64,000 bases of DNA from Takakia lepidozioides (taxonomy: Eukaryota; Streptophyta; Takakiopsida; Takakiales; Takakiaceae). Positions 43,910 through 55,060 of the stretch are shown in pieces. Below the pieces are notes generated by a model that saw only the letters and a program-made list of their open reading frames with translations, did no database searches and had not been told where the DNA came from. Position 1 is the stretch's first letter. Each line of letters starts with the position of its first letter. Location of the stretch: NCBI GenBank assembly GCA_030704615.1, contig CM060733.1, positions 68,324,001-68,388,000 on the forward strand. The letters are read 5' to 3'. Position numbers and translations under genes: made by a program.

Positions 43910-44474
43910 GGCACTCCTGGTGGTGTTGGAAGAACGCAAGCGCTTGTGGGAGCTCGCAAAGTACAACATTGCCAAAGCTAGGAAACGTTATGAACGACAG
44001 GCGAATCGGAAGTGGCGGGAGGTAAAGTTTGAAGCTGGAAGCGAGGTGTGGTTGAACATTAAGAATTTTTGACTACCTCCGGAAGTGAGTCCAAAGTTTG
44101 TACCTCCATTTGCGGGACCTTTTCGCATTTGGAAGATGATGAATGAGGATGTGTATGAGCTGGAGCTCCCGGTGAACAATAAGGTACATCCGGTATTCCA
44201 CGTTTCCCTTTTGAAGCCTTACTTAAAAAATGAGCACGTCCGAATCGACATCAAGTGTTGCGTCCGCCACCTGTGCTGTGGGATCATGAAAATGAACCGG
44301 AGTACGAAGTGGAGGCAGTGCTTAAGTCAAGGAGGTTGAAGAACCGAGAAACAGAGTATCTCGTTAAATGTCATCAAGTGGAGGCAACTTGGGTGCGTGC
44401 CTCAGAAATGGGAAATGCATCCGAGGCGGTTGCAGCTTTCAAAGGGCGACCTCAAAAGCGGAAGAAGCATTGAT
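43910..44474 (+). pseudogene. A2 integrase C-terminus and chromodomain
   Basis: It resumes after B1 with ALLVVLEERKRLWELAKYN and then SEVWLNIKNF. PKFVPPFAGPFRIWKM and VHPVFHVSLLKPYLKN follow, the standard end of chromovirus integrase. After a frameshift near 44260 comes EPEYEVEAVLKSRRLKNRET, EYLVKCHQVEATWVRASEM, a chromodomain that would target insertion to modified chromatin. A canonical Trp is Cys in YLVKC. Terminal TGA at 44471-44473. A stop near 44070 also breaks it. Confidence 0.88.
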
Positions 44475-45381
44475 GGGGACATCAACCTTTGGATCGTGGG
44501 GGAGGAAATGCATGCTTAGTCCGGCTTAGCTAGCTCAGGAATCTGATTGCGAAAACTTGTGTTGTACAAATTTTGTTTATAAATTAAATGGTTTCCAAAT
44601 GTTGTGCTTCCTATTTTGTTTGGAATGGTGATGCATGGTATGGTTGGCTAGTGTGTAGAATGCATGCTAGCTTACAAAAGTAGGAGAGGTAATTTGGATT
44701 AATTGTGTGTTTGCGCAGTGCCGAAATCGGGTGACTCCCATCTAAGGGGCAAGGAAACTTGCGCCTTCTTTGGGGGTTCACGTGCTAATATGCACCTGGC
44801 GCGTGCGCGTACTATAACTGTGCTACCGAGGGGGTTGCCTTGTAGTGCGGGCTAACGTGGAAGCTACGTGCTTCCGTTCACGTACTATAATTGTGTAGCC
44901 TCGGGACGAAGTTGTAGTGCGGCTTCGGCGTGTTCCCGTACCTCAGGCCAACATTCCAAGGTGGGCCCAATTGTAGTGATTGGGGCGCACGGTTGGTTCA
45001 AGGTTATCTTCCTAGTAAAAAAGGGTTCAAGGTGAACCCTTGCTCAAGGTGATGCCAAAAAGCGGCATCATGAGCGGTCGCAAGCAATGTTGTTGCAGTA
45101 AGGCGATTTGATCGTCGGGGAGGATCGTTCCTTGACCTGGAAGTGGATCAAGAAGAGTGCACTGGGTGGAGCTTGAGAGGCTCCACCCTTGGCCGGGACT
45201 TGGAGGAAGTCGGCCAAACTAGCTAGTGGAGAGTAGAGTCAAGTGGGGGTTTGGTTCTTTGCCATGGGACGCCATGGTACGGAAACAAACTCCTTGATGT
45301 GGGACGCCACAACTTGGATATTAGTTTCCACAAAAAGGGACAAGTCGATGAGGACATCGACTCCTCATTGGTAGGAGTATG
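44475..45381. other. 3' untranslated region of A2 (assumed)
   Basis: No coding frame. A purine run GTGGGGGAGGAAA at about 44500-44512 resembles a polypurine tract, but the sequence after it (TGCATGCTTAG) is not the family A LTR. Just before the LTR at 45382 is a small perfect stem, ATGAGGA...TCCTCAT, and no purine tract. Ownership of this segment is therefore uncertain. Confidence 0.5.
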
Positions 45382-46107
45382 TGTCGTGACCCTTTGCCTT
45401 GAGGGTGGGGGGTCGGGACACAAGAGGGGATGCCCCTGTGGTGGGGGCAGTGGCAGCAAATAGGAAAGGGGGCTGAAGCACCCTTGAGTGCCGAAGGCAC
45501 GCAAGGAGGTGGTAGCGCTCATTAGGTGGAGCCCTGCAAACCGGGTGACGGTGGTGGGGGCTCCACGAGGGGTGGTGGTAGCGTAGGGAGTCACAGTGGG
45601 GGTGACATAGGACTCACCATGAGGGTGAGGCCTTGTGGTGGGAGTCATGGGGAGTCTTGGGACTCACCACGGTCCGATGGGGCCGTGGTGGGTGGGCCAA
45701 GACTCACCGTGGCTCACCACAGGGACGATCGAGGGTCTAAGTGGTGGTGCACCAGATTTAGACTTGGCTACTTGTGGAACCCCCGCGGACACCTACAGAA
45801 GTATATATAGGGAGTAGTAACCCCGAGAACGGTGCAAGCCCGTTGGTGACCAAAAACTAGTGAGTAAGCGTGCGAGCCGGAAAGCGACCAAGGTGTGAGG
45901 AGCTGTTCCGGACTGCCATCTACCAAAGGGAATTTCCACTGAGCCCAACAGGTCGAGGGTCGAGTGGGAGTGTGAGGGGGACCGTTATGCCCCGGTGAGT
46001 AGCCGAAGCTCCGAGTTGGCCTGACGGCCAGTTTGGGAGTTAGGCGCGCGCATCAAAGCGAGTAACTATGACTTGAAGGGGAGCTTACTGAAGTGAGGTG
46101 CGTGACA
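45382..46107 (+). repeat. A-type LTR (726 bp), probable 3' LTR of A2
   Basis: Same length and ends as LTR A1 (TGTCGTGACC ... GTGACA) and the same TATA box at 45802-45809. It is followed by unrelated CACTA-like sequence instead of a primer site, so it is a 3' or solo LTR. The five flanking bases on the two sides (GTATG and GATAT) do not match, so a solo-LTR insertion with its duplication is not supported. Confidence 0.85.
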
Positions 46108-46760
46108 GATATTGTGCAACGTGGAGCTTGGTCACAACGGTGAAAACATGGAATATCCTACACATTTACAATTACTGCCTCCTTTTGCATCTTGGTTGGT
46201 TCAGGTTGTACGAGATTATGTAGCTATAGGATCCAGGGATGAGGCACTCATGGAGGAATGATTTGTCAAACCCCCGTCTATGAATGCATTGTCATTCAAG
46301 CTGGGATTAAGTGCGTATGGGGACCACTACAGGACCAGCACTATCCGATCTACCAATTGGTGACATATGACAGTGGAATGACATTTGTCTTTGAACATGA
46401 GGATTGTAAAGTGCGCTATGTGGGCATTGTGAAGAAAATATTACAAGTGGACTATGGCAAAACTCAAGTCATCATCTTCATTTGTGGATGGGTTTGTGCA
46501 AACATGGTGGGAAGGAATGCATTCATGAAAAAAGATGAGTTTGGGTTTACACTAGTTAATTTCATTGGAATTGGTGGATTTGCATGTACTCGCCCTGTCC
46601 GTGCAATAGAGGTCACGGTATTAAAAGACATGGAAGCTTTGTTCAAGTCTGGGACTGGAGACACAAACGTGCATTCATAAAGAAATGTTGAAGTAGACTG
46701 TGAGGAATATTCAGCATCAAACAGTGAGGATGAAGACAATCTACCCGACACAAACTTTGC
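46108..46760 (+). pseudogene. CACTA (En/Spm)-type transposase C-terminal remnant
   Basis: The frame at 46258-46680 includes DSGMTFVFEHEDCKVRYVGI, KKILQVDYGKTQVIIFIC, DEFGFTLVNFIGIGGFACTR. This follows the pattern of the DUF4216-like domain found after the transposase in plant CACTA elements (Y-G-x-I, K-C-D-W, G-F-x-x-V-N). The upstream frame (EYPTHLQLLPPFASWLVQ) fits the usual preceding segment. Stops at 46258 and 46678 and a frame switch mark it as a relic. No terminal repeats seen. Confidence 0.6.
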
Positions 46761-47171
46761 AATGTAGATTAATCGCAATCAGAATATTACCCTTGCCTCC
46801 TATAGTGCTGCATGATGGTAAGAGATTGTGCAACTACATCACTGTCTGCTCCCGTAGTAGATGTCTGCTCCCATGTACAAGTACAGACAAATTTCAAAAT
46901 TGTCATCATCTGTCTCCCCCGTGCCACATTTGTTTTTTGGTTGCTTTTGTTGTGGGCACCAGTCCTGCCTTTGTGGGGTCCAATTATTGGGAAAGTCACA
47001 CACAGCAGATCAGTGCATGTATGGCGGGTCACCACCGAACAGAAACGAAAGAAGTCATGGGTAAGCCTAGATGAGGTAAACAAAGATAAGGTGACCTCGT
47101 TGGTGCTCAGAGAGGGATAGCAGACATGGGAGGGATGGTGTGTATAGTCCATAATCGTCTGACAAGGCCTA
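46761..47171. other. Short unassigned stretch
   Basis: Nothing recognised between the CACTA relic and the inverted A3 fragment; open frames here lack family signal. Confidence 0.4.
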
Positions 47172-47747
47172 TTCTATGCCTTCAAGTTCCTAATCTTGTC
47201 CCGGGCGAGCCAGGACCCGTTGAGGGGCACAAACTGTCTTTTCAAAAGTTCCTTGAACCCACTCCAGTTCAAGGTTTCTGGGTTTGGCCCTTGGTCATGA
47301 AAGCACTTTTGCCGCCATTGTTGAGCATAGCCCCTCAAATAGGTGGGAGCCACTTCCACCCGATCCTCGTCACTCAACTTGGCCGCCCGGAAGTACTGCT
47401 CCAGCTCCAAGAGCCGGGGGTTGAGTGCCTAGGTTCCTTAGGCTTCACCTTAAACTTTGCCTTAGTGGAAGTGGCATTAGCCGCCCTCATCACGTCTTTC
47501 AGCGTCTCGCCAACAACCCTTCCCAAAAGGCTGCTGGCATGGGAGGCATCTGTTGGTCTGACGGAGCTTTTGGAAGGTCCTCGGGCTCCGACTCCCTAGA
47601 TTCCTTCCACTCTCGAGCGGCCTCGCTTTCAAAAGCCAAAATTGCCTCTTCCATTTGCCGCTTCGGTGACACGTCGCCCCCACCGGGCTCACTGGGATCA
47701 TCGTCTTTCGGGCCATTTCGCTTTCGCTTTGTCTTGCCCGACCCCAT
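47172..47747 (-). pseudogene. A3 gag fragment (inverted chromovirus)
   Basis: On the minus strand, ATG at 47747 gives MGSGKTKRKRNGPKDDD and continues DVSPKRQMEEAI, with the frame intact where A1 is shifted. An 8-base loss near 47515 breaks it. It then reads LELEQYFRAAKLSDEDRVEV, LRGYAQQWRQKCFHDQG and RQFVPLNGSWLARDKIRN before ending. It retains Arg and Trp codons where A1 has stops, so it shows the ancestral coding state. Confidence 0.85.
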
Positions 47748-47788
47748 GGTGAGGCCAATCTCAAGGACGATCACGTACTGAACTCTAA

Positions 47789-47800
47789 GCTCCGATACCA
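47789..47800 (-). other. Primer binding site of A3
   Basis: TGGTATCGGAGC on the minus strand, one mismatch from the A1 site, two bases from the LTR end at 47803. Confidence 0.85.
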
Positions 47801-47802
47801 AG

Positions 47803-48122
47803 TGTCGCGCACGTCACTTCGGTAAGCTCCCCTTCAAGTCATAGTTACTCGCTTTGATGCGCGCGCCTAACGACCTGTTGGGCTCAGTGGAAATTCCCTT
47901 TGGTAGATGGCAGTCCGGAACAGCTCCCCACACCTTGGTCGCTTTCCGGCTCGCACGCTTACTCACTAGTTTTTGGTCACCAACGGGCTTGCACCATTCT
48001 CGGGGTTACTACTCCCTATATATACTTCTGTAGGTGTCCGCGGGGGTTCCACAAGTAGCCAAGTCCAAATCTCGTGCACCACCACTTAGACCCTCGATCG
48101 TCCCTGTGGTGAGCCGCGGTGA
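47803..48122 (-). repeat. Truncated A-type LTR of A3
   Basis: About 320 bp of the downstream part of LTR A, with TATA box at 48017-48024, read on the minus strand. It stops at about 48122 in GTGAGCCGCGGTGA and is joined to unrelated sequence, so the upstream part of the LTR is missing. Confidence 0.85.
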
Positions 48123-49109
48123 CTTCCCTGGCAGCCTTGCTTCTCGAGCTCCAGGCTGCTTTTTCTTTTTGGTCACGAAGCGGTGCCTTCCTATGTCAGC
48201 CTCCATGGCACTCATTTAGAGGTTATTTTTTCCTCTTGTAACCCCAGGACTCCTGTCCTTTTATATATAATCCATCCATCCCGTAACTTCCTTGGATGAA
48301 CTCCGATTTCGTTCATCCCTGAACGAAAAATGTGGCGCGGAAAATTTTCTGTCCGCTCCAATTTACAGCGGGCAGAAACATTAAATGCTCCGCCGTCTAT
48401 AATTTTCTAAGTGGCAGGGGGGGCCTGAAATGCATGGCCCAAGAGGTGCCAACGGCGTTGACCCCGCTGACGAGGCAGGCGCGAAGGCCCAGTGGGCTGG
48501 CCTTGCCGGCGTGCAGCGTGTACGTGGGATTCCACCCCATGAAATAAATCGATGCCACCCGGCCTTGCATGCAGGGTGGTAGGGCGTGTGCCCCCGGGCT
48601 GGCTGTCCGCCCGTGCGGAATGTCATGCAATCGTGGCGGGAAGGGGTTTACGTGGCATGGAGGGGTTTAGGATATCGTCTTTCCGTGTGCCCTGGGAACT
48701 CCTTTGTTTCCTGCTCTGCATTTTGTGAGGATTGCGAGCTGCGGGGGGCTCGTCGATTTGGGGTCTGAATGCCTGAAGTACAATGCTTATGCGGATTTGA
48801 TGTCGCATTTTCCCTGTGATGCAAAGGCACCGCTCCGTTCTGACACCGTCGCTTTGTGCTTGAAGTTTGGGGCTGCCTTGTATTTGTGGTTGTGTTTTTC
48901 TCCGTGCTCGATTAGAGCTCTAGGTCGAGCTGCTTTGAATGGGAGATATGGTGCTTCGATTTCATCGTCACACCTTCACTGTGCTTGCTTCTTGTTATAT
49001 ATGTCTTGCATTTGCTTTGTATTAGTGCGTTGAGCGGCTGGTGTACCATAGGCTTTCATTGCTGTTTGTTGGGCTTTATGGCAGGGTGGGGAGTGGGCGC
49101 AGGTAGGGA
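48123..49109. other. Unassigned sequence with a TATA-like motif
   Basis: No recognised gene. TATATATAA at 48262-48270 on the plus strand is in a promoter-like context about 840 bp upstream of the ORF at 49110. Open frames at 48332-49033 lack recognisable content. Confidence 0.4.
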
Positions 49110-49562
49110 ATGGCTCCTGGGAAGCGCAAAACTTGTGAGCCAGCAGTGCCTCCCGCACCTCCAACACTCCTTCTAAAGGCCGCAGAGATCCTCAGTGCTT
49201 GGGCGTTAGAGTGTCAACACGCAACAGAGGCTGAGTTAAGTGTCATACTTGGGTGTTTGGATAACGAGTTCTTGTTGAGTTCGCCGCCTCCACCTCATGC
49301 CAGTCGTTGGCCAAAACGACCTGCAGGGCATAATTTCTGCTTTCTGTTTAGGAGATAGGTCGCACTTTTGTTGGGGTGGAAAGAAAGAAGGGAGGAAGGG
49401 GATCCGCAAGGATTTAGTGACGAAGTGAACGAGGTCTTGAGAGAGGTGGTCTGGCCTGATGCTGATAGTCAAGGATATGAAGAATGCAGCGAGAGGGAAA
49501 CGCTTGATTTCGTGCTTTGTAAGGTCGCCTCCCCTGAGGCTTCCTGTTCGGAGGAAATCTAA
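49110..49562 (+). pseudogene. Unidentified ORF relic, 150 codons with one TAG
   Basis: It starts MAPGKRKTCEPAVPPAPPTL, followed by helix-forming AAEILSAWALECQHATEAEL. A TAG at 49356-49358 interrupts. The same frame continues GWKERREEGDPQGFSDEVNE and VLREVVWPDADSQGYEE to TAA at 49560. Composition is proline-rich, then acidic. Immediately afterwards begins the B3 fragment. I recognise no family; a host gene first exon or a retroelement Gag-like N-terminus are both possible. Confidence 0.3.
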
Positions 49563-49607
49563 CTTGGTGGCTCATGTGGGGCTGCAGGCAGCAGGGGGGG
49601 TGCACAA

Positions 49608-51992
49608 GATGCATACAAAATCATGCCTTTTGGACTTTGTAATGCACCAACAACTTTTTAGAGAGTGATAAGTGAATCCTTCCATGAGTATCTGGATGAT
49701 TTCATGCAAGTGTTCTTAGATGACTTCAGTGTGTACAGCTCTAAGAATGAGCACTTGCAGAAGTTGGAGTTATGTTTGGCCAGATGGAGGATGAGAGGTC
49801 TGGGCCTGAATCCAGAAAAAAATGTACTTTTTGTGTGAACTCAAGGGTACTTCTGGGACACATTGTGCGTAAGAAGGGACTGCTTGTGGATCCTAGAAAG
49901 ACTGAGGCCATTAAAGCATCCCCCACCACCAGGAAATGTTAAGGCTTAAAGGAGATTCCTTGGACAAATCAGCTACTACATAAGGTTTGTCAGACGGTAT
50001 GCACAGATGGCAGCACCATTGAGCAAGCTTTTGAAGAAGGATGCAGTGTTTGCATGGACAGCTGAATGTCAACAGGCTTTCGAGGAACTTACATTGTCAG
50101 TAACAACCACACCTGTACTGATAAACCCTCACTGGCATGTGGTATTTCATGTATATTGTGATGCCTTAGGAGAAGCATTGGGGGCTGTGTTAGCCCAAAA
50201 TGTCACAGGAAACATAGATTCACCTGGGTACTATACTAGCAAATTGTTGAACAGTGTTGAGAGGAACTATAGTTTATGTGGATCATCAGGCTTTGATTTA
50301 TCTGGTGAACAAGCCTTTGATAAGTGGCAGGATAGCAAGATGGTTGATAATCTTGCACGAGTTTGAAGTTGTTTACAAGCCTGGTTGTTTGCATCTTGTG
50401 GCAGATCACTTGTCACGGCTATCAACAGGAGAGGCCGCCATGGGAGTAGATGACCAACTGCCTGATGCGAGTGCCCACCTAGTTATGGGAAGGAGCAGAG
50501 GAAAAGAATAGCTATCAAGGCTTTACCATACACTATGATAGGTGGAAGATTGTATAAGCTAGGACTTGATGGAGTTCTTAAACGATGCTTGTACCACCAT
50601 GAAGTAAATAAAGTTTTGGAAGAAGTTCATAAAGGAGTGGCTGGAGGTCATTTTGGAGAAGAGACTACCAGTAGGAAAATACTACTTGCAGGTTACTGGT
50701 GGCCTACTTTGTTCAAGGATGTACACAAGTATTGCCAGAGTTGTGATGAGTGTCAGAGGCTAGGACCTTTGCAAAGATCTGGGAAGGTGGCTTTGCATCC
50801 TACGATGCCTACTGAACCATTTCAGAAATGGGGACTAGACTTTGTTGGACCAATTAATCCACCAGCCAGGAATACACAGAACAAGTATATAATCACAGCC
50901 ACTGATTATACTACAAAGTGGGTGGAAGCTAAGGCTCTGAGGGACAACACAGCTAAGTCCACAACAAGGTTCCTATATGAGAACATACTCACAAGATTTG
51001 GCTGTCCCCTGGAATTTATCAGTGACCAGGGAAGTCATTTCATTAATGAGACCATAGAACTATTAACTAAAGAGTTCATGATTGTGCACAGGAAGAGTAC
51101 AACCTATTACCCACAGGGCAATGGGCAGGCAGAGGCCACCAACAAAATACTATACACTATCTTGGCTAAGATAGTCAATGCAAACAGAACAGACTGGGAT
51201 ACAAAGCTATTGGTCAACAGCTTTGTGGTCATACAGGACTTCATATAAAGTCACCACCAAGTATACACCATTCCAATTAGTTTATGGTATGGAAGCTTTA
51301 CTTCCAGTGGAATTCTTATTACTTACCATGAGAACTGAATGGGGAAGGAGAATGAAACATGAATTATATCATGTGGAAGAAGTACGTGTTGATGCAGCAG
51401 ATAACATGACTAGAATGCAGATGAAGAGAAAGGATCGGTTTGATGAAGGTAAATTGAAGACTTTTAAGACAGGTGATTTGGTACTGTGGTTGCAGAAGAA
51501 GGAAAAGATTAAAACTTCTAAGCTTAAGTCACCATGGAAAGGACCTTATGTCATACAAAAGATGTATGATAACAACATAGCCATGTTACAAACCATTAAC
51601 AAAGAGATGCTTGGTAGAGTCAATGCCAATAAGTTGAAGGGATACAGTGGTATCCATGATAGACCATTGCAGCATGATTTGCATTTTGAAACACAGATGC
51701 AGTCACAGACTACACCGGTAACACCAACGGAGCATGGAGCACTTGTCGTAAAGCCGAATGTGTATGGCCATAGCAGAGAACACGGGTGTTCACATAGCTA
51801 TCACAGCCCACCACAGCCCACACAGGTTGCACAGTCCATAGGGTCAGTGACAGGTGGACACGAGTTAACGTCAGAAAAGTGGCCGGTAAGTGTAAAGACA
51901 GTTTGGAAGTCAGCCTCGGAGAATGTGCCACGCGGACAGATTATCTTTGATTCTTGCTTGCTTGATGCGCGAACGCAAAGTAGAGATGTTAA
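49608..51992 (+). pseudogene. Element B3: RT, RNase H and integrase relic
   Basis: It begins in RT at AYKIMPFGLCNAP (about 49612) and keeps FLDDFSVYS. There are deletions in RNase H (B1's STTEREALAMIYAVKKF is missing) and after RLSTGEAAMGVDDQLPDAS. The integrase frame 50535-51248 keeps HHEVNKVLEEVHKGVAGGH and the catalytic FISDQGSHF, GNGQAEATNK. A 4-base insertion near 51211 shifts reading into 51178-52014. The tail has one YHSPPQPTQ unit where B1 has the 30-bp array. The gag half is absent. Confidence 0.9.
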
Positions 51993-53185
51993 ATGGTGGA
52001 GGCTGAGTCAGTAGAGCAGGAAAAACTCATTGCTGACATGAAGGCTACTATCTGTCATAATGATGATACATTTTAGAAGTACAGTCAGGTTGATGCCTAG
52101 AAGGACAGGTACATCCTTGAGTTGCAGCAAACAATCACAGCACGGAAGAATGAGCTTTCTGTGACTAACAAGGCCTGGAAAGAAGCCAATAATCTGTCTG
52201 CTGCCTATGCAGCTCTGGTTGAACCTCATGCAAAGCACATGGAGAGGTTACAGCAACAGTTGGAAACATATAGACTCAAGGAGGAGCAGGATCTCCGTGG
52301 TGCTACACGGGACTTGGTGGATAATCATCTTTTGTAAGAGTGGTTAACACAAAGGCCAGTGGCAGGGAAGGCACCAAGAAAGCTCATCCAAGATGAGATG
52401 AATGATCTTAGGTTATGGGTGCAGAACATTGCCACAACCACTATAGACAATGTCTCTAGTCGGATAGCTGAGTTGCAGGAGGATGTGGAAGGGCTGCAGA
52501 CTCAAGTGGATGACTTGAGCTCCAACATTGACAAAAGGGCCTTCGTTCCTGAGGAACAGCTGGTGGCTACTTATTTGCACGCGAGGACTCTGATTTTCCA
52601 ATCTTCATCACAGGAGGTGCAGGACTTGCCAACATCAGGAGGGACAGTGGCGCCAATATCACAGCAACCACAGCAGGTCGACACTGTTGATACTCTGGCA
52701 CTGCAGCAATCTGAGGTTTGGGAGGATGCTTCTTTTAACCCACCTACTACTCCTGCTGCATTTGAGTACAATCGGGCTATGAATATGCCCTTCAACCAAA
52801 TTCCCATTGTTATGGATTTGGCTTGGAAAGAATTCAGTCCTCCAGAGTCTTTGGCACGCTATTACCAGATCATGCACATTTGGTTGCCAGTAGCAACTCG
52901 GACTAAGGTTCTTCCGAATGACCGACCCATTGAGGATCACCATTTTGCACGGTACTGGTCTGAGGCAGGCACCATATGAAGGAATTAATTGCCTTCCAGA
53001 TTGTTCATGGGTACATCTACACCAAGACCAAAGAGGTACCTAGTTTGGTCATGGGTTGTGGACTATACTATGCTGCTTGTTTCATTTCACGCTATCACAT
53101 TGAGCAGCAAAAGATGCAGATGCGGTTTCAGACTTATTCCAAGTCTGAGGATCATTGGGTGTTACCTTCAGTTCCATCCCATATT
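51993..53185 (+). pseudogene. Coiled-coil ORF downstream of B3 integrase, unrecognised
   Basis: One frame from ATG 51993 runs to 52979 with stops at about 52074, 52098 and 52335. It has helical Gln/Glu/Lys-rich segments (LELQQTITARKNELSVTNK, HMERLQQQLETYRLKEEQ, SSRIAELQEDVEGLQTQVDD) and a globular part (QIMHIWLPVATRTKVLPN, DRPIEDHHFARYWSEAG). A one-base overlap shifts to 52976-53185 (ELIAFQIVHGYIYTKTKE, MGCGLYYAACFISRYHIEQQ). MULE-3 cuts it at 53186. It starts at the very end of the B3 integrase frame, as a third ORF of a retrotransposon would, but B1 lacks it. Not assigned. Confidence 0.5.
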
Positions 53186-53460
53186 GGGGGCTGCTATTTC
53201 ATGAGCCATGAGCCATGAGCGGCATGAGCCATGAGCAAAGTCGTAAGTGTCGAAAAAAACATGAGCATGACTATTTTCCATAAATGAGTGTCCGCGGGAA
53301 TAGGGTTGAGGGTGTCACGGTCATAGGGGGAGAAGGACCTCCCGATGAACGAGGTTCGACAATGTTTTTTAGAATTACCAATTGAAATGCAATGTTTCGC
53401 GAATGGTAGGGTGGTACTGCTCTGTAGAATGAGGGCCCATTTCAGCGTACCAGCCACTTG
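53186..53460 (+). mobile_element. MULE-3 left end and start of its protein
   Basis: It opens with GGGGGCTGCTATTTCATGAG, the canonical end of the family, then CATGAGCC repeats and the same leader as the right end of MULE-2 (CGTAAGTGTCG, TAGGGTTGAGGGTGTCACGG). The coding start (ELPIEMQCFANGRVVLLCRM, RAHFSVPATCKIH) matches the MULE-2 N-terminus and stops being homologous near 53460. No matching right end found. Bases before it, TCCCATATT, would be the duplication. Confidence 0.8.
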
Positions 53461-55044
53461 CAAAATCCACCCACACTCTCAATCCCAAACGAATTGAGGA
53501 ATGCTGCATTCTGGGAACGATGGATACAGAATAGAACAAAAAAAGGACACAATGGGGTTTTTATTGATCCACATGAATTGCATTTGAAGCACGTCTACTG
53601 TGCTGATTGTGCAAACAAATCTTTAGCCCTGTGCCTTCTGAATACAAGTCACGTTGTCAATGGGACTTCGACTACTCTGAAAACTAGCTCATGAGTCATC
53701 GGGCTCCTCCAGGTAAACTGGATTGTAGCCGTTGTACGTTGTACGTTGCAGCTGTTGATGTTCACCACAATGTCGTGCCCTTCAATCATACCACCATCGA
53801 ATATGGAAAGCTCACATTTTCGTTGTCCACACCAATGCGAATGTCCCCATACAATGGAGAAGAGGAGCGCATTCCTTCAGGAGTATACGTCTCTCCGATG
53901 TTGATGCACGTCCACTTCTTCTTCAGAATTGGGACGGCGCTCTTGCGGGTCCACTTCGCAATTCATGTCTGCGTGTAGGACAACCACACAGCCTCTGACG
54001 TCCAACACCATGCGGGCGAGCCCGAATCCTTTCTTCCAAAAGTCCTCGGAATACCTGTTCCAAGATGGCAAAGTTTACAGTCCTTCCACAGGCTCTCCGT
54101 CCGGAATATCCAAGATGATCATATCGCAAGACCACTCGGTGGCATTTCCGCCCCTCCTACAATCCTTGTCTGCACACACCCTCTCAAAGAACGAGACCAT
54201 CTTCAGAAACCCAGGGGTGTCGGAAGCCTCTTCGGCAGCCGCCTTCTTCAGTGCTCTGCCCTTCAGACCCTCCATGGTCTTCATGTATGCGAACTTGGCT
54301 GCCTGTCCCTCCAAAGCCGCCAAGAAACTCTCATTTACACACTGGACTGCTGTATCGGGATCCACTTTCGGCCTCTTCATTTCCACCGGCTCGAAAGGGT
54401 GCCCCCCCGGGGGGTTGAAGAGTGCCTTCTTTGTCGAGCCTGTTCTCGTCCCTCTCGTGACAACGCACAGGGGATTTTGGCTGCGTTTCGGGGGGTGGGC
54501 TGGTTGCAAAGTCTCCATCGGAGTCCTCTTCGTCACTCTCTTCCTGCTCTATCTATTTCTGCTTCTTCGTTTTCTTGGGTGTCACAACTGCTGCTCCTTG
54601 CTGGTGAGTCCTCTTCTTCAACCCCTTCTGTTGAGCCTACACAGCTGCATCCACCGTCTTCTGTGCCATCTCAGCTGCCTTTCAGAATTGTTCCAGAGCA
54701 GCAGCTTCCTTTGCCGACTCTGGCCCAGCAGGGACACGTCTTTCCTTTCTCTTCTCTTCTGCTTTCGCGTGCAGATCTTTCTCAAACTCATCAACAATTC
54801 CGCCAGACATGTCTAGGTACCACGGGCATCCAACGAGATGCGCGGCATGCCATTGTTTCTGCATCTCGGGTGTGTAGACACAGCTTGGGCCCACCACGGT
54901 CCAAGCCATGAAGAATGGGGGCTCTTGAGCCAAGGCCCCTGTCTGAAGAAGCACGTATTTCATATACCTGCAGGGCAATCAACATGCGTGAACAAAAGTT
55001 GAGACCAACGTACTCGCAGAGTGCAACCAAAAATATAAAATATG

Positions 55045-55060
55045 AATGCGGTGCCGCATT
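55045..55060. repeat. Palindromic AATGCGG..CCGCATT site (intron)
   Basis: AATGCGGTGCCGCATT lies between an exon ending in GAG|GTTTGT and the acceptor CCTGCAG, so within an intron of the ParB-like gene. Same arms as the sites at 29278 and 56255. Confidence 0.65.

Larger units (their letters stand above)
26818..46107 (+). mobile_element. Chromovirus A2, 5'-truncated, with two large nested insertions
   Basis: A2 starts mid-gag at GGGATATGTTCAGG, joined to C1. Its parts are gag/protease 26818-27950, RT part one to 28453, RT part two through integrase 32883-34568, integrase end and chromodomain 43910-44473, and a long 3' region. An A-type LTR at 45382-46107 is probably its 3' LTR. The first gap (28454-32877) is a solo LTR containing MULE-2; the second (34570-43905) is element B1. 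Adding the parts gives a conventional Ty3/gypsy chromovirus order. Confidence 0.8.

Noticed and set aside
44500-44520. Purine run followed by TGCATGC as the true 3' LTR start of A2
   Set aside because: No second copy of a TGCATGC-starting LTR is present in the window and family A LTRs start TGTC; kept only as a note in the A2 3' region.
1511-46107. The LTRs at 1511 and 45382 (both 726 bp) as the two ends of one giant element
   Set aside because: Gag and protease are present twice (A1 and A2) and the flanks show no matching duplication (AGGTG versus GATAT), so at least two copies are involved.
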